DNA from: Ardenticatenales bacterium
GTDB taxonomy: Bacteria; Chloroflexota; Anaerolineae; Ardenticatenales; Ardenticatenaceae
Assembly: GCA_013812995.1 (NCBI GenBank)
Contig: JACCSL010000152.1
Span: 1-6,439, forward strand
DNA length: 6,439 bases
Reading direction: 5' to 3'
Shown here: positions 6,101-6,439 of the stretch, one piece after another
Position numbering within the stretch: position 1 is the stretch's first letter
Layout of the letters: the number at the start of each line of letters is the position of its first letter
Notes under the pieces: model-generated
What the model saw: only the letters and a program-made list of their open reading frames with translations
What the model was told of the DNA's origin: nothing
The model's database searches: none
Program-made: the position numbers and the translations under genes

Positions 6101-6439
6101 TCCAACGTCTCTCGCGCATGGCCATTGACCTGGGTGCTGCCATGTTTGCCATTGACGACAAGCTGCTCCAGCGCGGGCAGGGCGCTCACCACGGGCTCGA
6201 CGCTGCTCTCATGGACACTGGCCAGGTAATCGCCCTGCTGGAGTTCCTGGGCGGGAATCCAGGCAGCCTCGCGCTGGGGGTGGCCCTGCTGGACCCACGC
6301 GGCGAGCAGCGCCAGCACCTTGTGTTCCCCGGTCAGGCGCAGCGCCTCGCTGCCCTTGGTGCGGATGATGTAGAGCGGCTCTGCGGTCTCGCGCTCGAAC
6401 TTGTGGAGGACGGCGCGCAGGCGGTTGCGATGCGTGACC
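133..6439 (-). CDS. nrdJ: Class II (adenosylcobalamin-dependent) ribonucleotide reductase, intein-rich precursor, 5'-partial
   Basis: Reduces ribonucleotides to deoxyribonucleotides in the cytoplasm, using adenosylcobalamin to create a thiyl radical, so no separate radical subunit is needed. With the inteins removed in thought, the remaining 695 residues read as NrdJ: NCYVVPSP with the first redox Cys, GGGVGINVSSLRP, GGSRRGA, NPCGE with the radical Cys and flanking Asn/Glu, the second redox Cys 11 residues later in GVCNLG, GLGVMG, APTGTT, SISKTSN, GCKGGTIYRDGSR, then a TSCPD domain and a Cys-rich tail. The TSCPD domain and Cys tail are typical of class II rather than class I enzymes. The frame is open to the window edge. 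A GTG at 6316-6318 could be mistaken for the start, but in-frame upstream codons carry intein block B (TGEH), so the true start is outside. No frameshift or internal stop is seen. The stop is TGA at 133-135. No other gene is present. Family call is very secure; the assignment to class II is strong. Confidence 0.95.
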   Translation of the reverse strand, partial: VTHRNRLRAVLHKFERETAEPLYIIRTKGSEALRLTGEHKVLALLAAWVQQGHPQREAAWIPAQELQQGDYLASVHESSVEPVVSALPALEQLVVNGKHGSTQVNGHARETLEYDFEHDGLRWGKIETITSEAYAGHVLDIEVEEDHSFVSAGLVVSNCYVVPSPQDSRGGIVKTLSQMMEIMSRGGGVGINVSSLRPRYSYVKGVNGRSSGAVSWGALYSFVTGLIEQGGSRRGALMIICNDWHPDVIEFIHSKREMGKITNANISVGISDTFMERLKEDGDWDLVFPDTSVPSYDELWDGDLDKWKAAGYPVIKYKTVKAREIWNQIIESAWASAEPGLWFRERSNKQSNSFYFNPLVSTNPCVTGDTYVSTETGYIRARDLKVGMRIRTPAGLKPIEKIYNNGVQRIYRVQFSDGGYLECTQDHKLKVVRKKKYEWVSVAELEEGDKVLVSPNDNAFGPRHQLPEEAVEYIAKRQLNLTNDFDRQMGFLIGVVIGDGTFRCLKNRSSHSYQCKIAFGTREQDWLDLVVTLLEGVGIHTSKRVQSKDITYPDGTVATHEAIGLDCYKLATLMAKVGLTPNLKAPQKVIPEQMLVLDKEFLAGLLDGLFCTDGDVLRKQDNPMLRFHTSSYELAQQVRLVLLQFGIHGRIYRTEREPDLEYDGRSMYGTGEKFTVHIMNEGIPRFYSEIGISHPEKASRLKEIAEDWHFIGGTWTATVVSVQDTEKEEEVFDVYEPNTLTWVTNGYVSLDCGEQALPAFGVCNLGALNLAQFVAEGKVDWATLGRTVRYATRFLDDVIDATPYFFEENAKQQLSERRVGLGVMGLAEMMIRLELRYGSAEGNAFLDELFRFIAAEAYSASADFAAEKGAFPAFVPDKFLQSGFMQGMPEEIRQKIGSQGVRNVTLLTVAPTGCVAPDTLVSTATGLRPIVDLGNPEGEQWQPLRQQVHTDEGLRDTSHFYINGHQPVKTLTTTRGFTLTATPNHRIRVLDEQGNYLWRRMDEVQPGERVVLKKNTMGEGESVPLLQVEQGVNSLSTLPEQMTPELAELLGLYMGDGYLKDKGGIHIIVAQEDPDLLEHVKVLLQRVWGERNTPVEERIGCWTLSLNGRYIPRFFEANGFAKPKGNHGEGAAGAFVPAKILQAGRECVVAFLRGIFETDGGVHRGTITLTSTSLAMIGQVQVALLALGMASTIRPLPEAGERYGNRQRYELRLLNRRESEKFVAEIGFLSERKRQSAANLEIIIEPELELAYEERGQVNLTPSPRMGRGGGQRPGERANPQGDLTQQFVKEMVAEMDIFLDEVATIEDGMCDTYDLSVPDNKTYIANGFVSHNTTGTMVNTSTGIEPYYFWSYFRKSRLGTHEEVVDVVREWREAHPGQTLPDYFVTAMDLSPEDHVRVQAAVQRWIDSSISKCVTGDTLVLTSRGLVPIAELSDLREPDQFEPLEIEVVTPTGAEKTEAFYYGGMRETRRLSLSYGYEIEGTPNHRIHRLDADGSVRFARMDELLIGDTVVLYSGQRVFGPGAQPLPTYSGQWKANAKRIDFPTHMSIDLAFVLGSITSEGSLHRNGVLITNSDRDLLERVGVLFKELFGLESHICSDKRRDSVYNLQVNSRPLCHWLINDLGMLAGAENKIIPTCILSASHDEIAAFLRSLMLDGYMTLNGRMFGIGLASRELIRQLQILLLNFGVFSRIHRSAERAWALTVAGEALDILATFLEFEEVWKTERIGRRNEGRLLKPSNYATLMPRPLTDALQSLRKESGKSLRGLYGGSTSEYYTTKTNLNRKDRMDRAMTARLHGYFDDATSAYASRFFEHDQPGCLYVEVEAIERGFAEVFDLTVPGSHSFIANGLCNHNTSNVPNHYTVEQTAKLYEMMYDLGCKGGTIYRDGSRDEQVLNLKEEDKAEKKPEIKAEVAPTPEVSPNYTNRGDHKRARPRSLKGATYFVNTPVGKAYVTVNRNGGDQPFEVFANVGKVGSEGAAMSEAIGRLISLVLRLPSHISPSERLEMVISQLEGIGGSRSIGFGANRVTSLPDALAQVLREDLAAHRDEDAGYLLGEAQPEPKQLELLASTMNADLCPECGHSTFVRIEGCKKCYSCGHSEC
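136..213 (-). other. nrdJ: C-terminal zinc ribbon and redox cysteine tail
   Basis: The last 26 residues contain six cysteines in the pattern CPEC, 11 residues, CKKC, YSC, GHSEC, ending at the final residue before the stop. In class II reductases a Cys-rich C-terminal zinc finger has been described in which some Cys bind zinc and a pair shuttles electrons from thioredoxin to the active-site disulfide. Which Cys do which job cannot be told here. The intact tail shows that the reading frame and stop are genuine. Confidence 0.85.
325..642 (-). other. nrdJ: TSCPD domain of NrdJ
   Basis: About 106 residues from RPRSLKGATYF to the end of LPDALAQVL. The pattern RPR.LKG.TY...TP.GKAYVTVN, then FEVFANVGKVGSEGAAMSEAIGRLISL, matches the TSCPD domain found at the C-terminus of many class II reductases. 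Its role is not firmly known. Its presence between the core and the Cys-rich tail helps separate NrdJ from class I NrdA. The His-Lys-Arg-Ala-Arg stretch just before it is strongly basic. Confidence 0.85.
877..2199 (-). other. Intein 4 (441 aa), divergent LAGLIDADG intein with extra C-terminal region
   Basis: Starts with Cys1 (2197-2199) after SISK and ends CNHN with Asn441 (877-879); the +1 residue is Thr (874-876). Block A is CVTGDTLVLT; block B is EGTPNHRIH with T70 and H73. The block C-like motif is FVLGSITSEGSL (residues 140-151), where Glu148 stands for the usual Asp. The block E-like motif is FLRSLMLDGYM (236-246), with D243. Block F/G is FDLTVPGSHSFIANGL, canonical with His430, then His-Asn. 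Between the endonuclease motifs and block F lie about 110 residues (roughly 305-415) with a basic, helix-rich segment that may help DNA recognition; this is not recognised with certainty. The endonuclease motifs are degenerate but keep acidic residues, so activity is uncertain. Sampled middle lines are 45-47% GC. Confidence 0.92.
2200..2439 (-). other. nrdJ: NrdJ extein segment between inteins 3 and 4 (80 aa)
   Basis: Starts with Thr-Thr-Gly (2437-2439 onward), completing APTGTTGTMVNTSTGIEP, the glycine/threonine loop that binds substrate phosphates in class II reductases, followed by YYFWSYFRKSRLG. The middle part is a charged helical stretch (DVVREWREAHPG, SPEDHVRVQAAVQ). It ends IDSSISK, the left half of the conserved SISKT motif near the end of the barrel. 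Short but unmistakable between two inteins. Confidence 0.88.
2440..3699 (-). other. Intein 3 (420 aa), LAGLIDADG intein with an inserted repeat
   Basis: Starts with Cys1 (3697-3699) after VAPTG and ends SHN with Asn420 (2440-2442); the +1 residue is Thr (2437-2439). Block A is CVAPDTLVST; block B is TATPNHRI with T69 and H72. Block C is ELLGLYMGDGYL (about residues 135-146, D143). Block E is FLRGIFETDGGV (238-249, D246), so both endonuclease acids are present. Block F/G is TYDLSVPDNKTYIANGFVSHN, with Lys at the position often held by His, then the canonical His-Asn end. Residues about 340-365 are low-complexity Pro/Gly/Arg sequence encoded by a palindromic repeat at 2605-2682, between the endonuclease and block F. 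It looks splicing-competent at the motif level. It interrupts the reductase phosphate loop at PTG/TTG. Confidence 0.92.
2605..2682 (-). repeat. GC-rich palindromic repeat embedded in frame in intein 3
   Basis: The stretch has three copies of CCCTCTCC on the plus strand (from 2607, 2632 and 2673). It has a perfect 10-bp inverted repeat: CCCCCTCTCC at 2630-2639 and its complement at 2648-2657, with an 8-base loop. It also has a small hairpin CGGCC-TTT-GGCCG at 2617-2629. In the intein frame it reads as Thr-Pro-Ser-Pro then Arg/Gly-rich residues, unlike any intein block. This pattern resembles dispersed intergenic palindromes seen in many GC-rich bacterial genomes; calling it such an insertion is inference, because only one copy is visible here. 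Confidence 0.7.
3700..4185 (-). other. nrdJ: NrdJ extein segment between inteins 2 and 3 (162 aa): radical Cys and second redox Cys
   Basis: Opens with Cys-Gly-Glu (Cys codon 4183-4185). Joined to the upstream STNP this forms NPCGE, where the Cys carries the thiyl radical and Asn/Glu bind and deprotonate the substrate (E. coli N437/C439/E441 equivalents). Eleven residues later, Cys in GVCNLGALNL is the second reducible Cys, the spacing known for class II enzymes. Further on are RRVGLGVMGLAEM, a conserved helix-turn in NrdA/NrdJ, and VRNVTLLTVAPTG, half of the phosphate-binding loop. The first 12 codons have an unusually A/T-rich third position compared with the next 12 (see findings). It is otherwise GC-rich (line 3961-4020 counts 68% GC). 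Confidence 0.9.
4186..5346 (-). other. Intein 2 (387 aa), LAGLIDADG homing-endonuclease intein with C-terminal Asp
   Basis: Starts with Cys1 (5344-5346) after STNP and ends GYVSLD with Asp387 (4186-4188); the reductase resumes with CGEQALP. Block A is CVTGDTYVS; block B has T60 and H63 (CTQDH). Block C, GFLIGVVIGDG, is at residues 126-136 (about 4937-4971). Block E, LAGLLDGLFCTDG, is at 238-250 (4597-4635). These are the two dodecapeptide motifs of a LAGLIDADG endonuclease, with acidic D135 and D249 (or D243) as likely metal ligands. Block F is FDVYEPNTLTW without the usual His. The last residue is Asp instead of Asn and the one before is Leu instead of His, so this is an atypical splice junction. 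Sampled lines count 43-48% GC, lower than the extein, which suggests later arrival. It splits the NP/CGE motif directly before the thiyl-radical Cys. Confidence 0.92.
5347..5964 (-). other. nrdJ: NrdJ extein segment between inteins 1 and 2 (206 aa): first redox Cys and N-part of catalytic barrel
   Basis: Begins with Cys (5962-5964) in NCYVVPSPQDS, equivalent to the reducible Cys225 of E. coli class I NrdA, which reduces the substrate together with a second Cys further on. It contains the glycine-rich GGGVGINVSSLRP strand-loop, the GRSSGAVSWG and GGSRRGA motifs, HPDVIEFI and NANISV. These are conserved across the ten-stranded barrel of B12-dependent reductases. It ends at STNP, just before the radical cysteine. 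The sequence is GC-rich (line 5821-5880 counts 63% GC). Equivalences to E. coli are from motif alignment by eye. Confidence 0.9.
5965..6439 (-). other. Intein 1, C-terminal part, no visible endonuclease (mini-intein)
   Basis: Self-splicing protein element whose N-terminal block A lies beyond the window. The 158 visible residues start before block B (LRLTGEHKV; T and H of the TxxH motif at 6331-6333 and 6322-6324). They end with block F/G: VLDIEVEEDHSF, then GLVVSN, with the final Asn at 5965-5967 and the +1 residue Cys at 5962-5964. Only about 100 residues separate block B from block F, and no LAGLIDADG-type motif is seen there, so the homing endonuclease is absent. The penultimate residue is Ser where His is usual. 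A sampled line (6121-6180) is 62% GC, like the extein, which suggests long residence in this genome. The insertion point is directly before the first redox cysteine of the reductase. The boundary is well supported by resumption of the NrdJ sequence. Confidence 0.9.

Overview
The window holds one gene, on the minus strand: the 3' part of an adenosylcobalamin-dependent (class II) ribonucleoside-diphosphate reductase, nrdJ, interrupted by four in-frame inteins. The reading frame runs unbroken from the right-hand edge (first full codon 6436-6438) to a TGA stop at 133-135. This gives 2101 codons, of which about 695 are mature enzyme (extein). The 5' end of the gene, its promoter and the N-terminus of the first intein lie beyond position 6439.

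Layout in transcription order, from high to low coordinates. 6439-5965: C-terminal part of intein 1, with no endonuclease domain visible. 5964-5347: extein segment with the first redox cysteine and the substrate/effector barrel motifs. 5346-4186: intein 2, a LAGLIDADG intein ending in the unusual residue Asp, placed just before the thiyl-radical cysteine. 4185-3700: extein segment with NPCGE completion, GVCNLG and GLGVMG motifs. 3699-2440: intein 3, a LAGLIDADG intein placed in the APTG/TT phosphate-binding loop and carrying an in-frame GC-rich palindromic repeat at 2605-2682. 2439-2200: an 80-residue extein segment. 2199-877: intein 4, a LAGLIDADG-like intein with an extra C-terminal region. 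876-133: C-terminal extein with the SK/T motif, a charged linker, a TSCPD domain and a six-cysteine zinc ribbon/redox tail. Positions 1-132 are downstream non-coding DNA with a 9-bp hairpin that may be a weak terminator.

How the parts work together: the four inteins must excise themselves, each through a Cys at position 1 (for intein 1 this residue is out of view), before the five extein segments join into a working reductase that makes deoxyribonucleotides. All four insertion points are in active-site motifs. At two of them the +1 splicing nucleophile is itself a catalytic cysteine of the reductase. The endonuclease domains of inteins 2-4 explain how such elements spread into empty alleles.

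Organism: the extein is GC-rich (two sampled 60-base lines count 63% and 68% GC), while intein 2 and the middle of intein 4 are poorer (43-48% in sampled lines). A B12-dependent reductase with many inteins and CCCTCTCC-type palindromes would fit a free-living GC-rich bacterium, perhaps Chloroflexota. This is a guess from style, not a demonstrated assignment.
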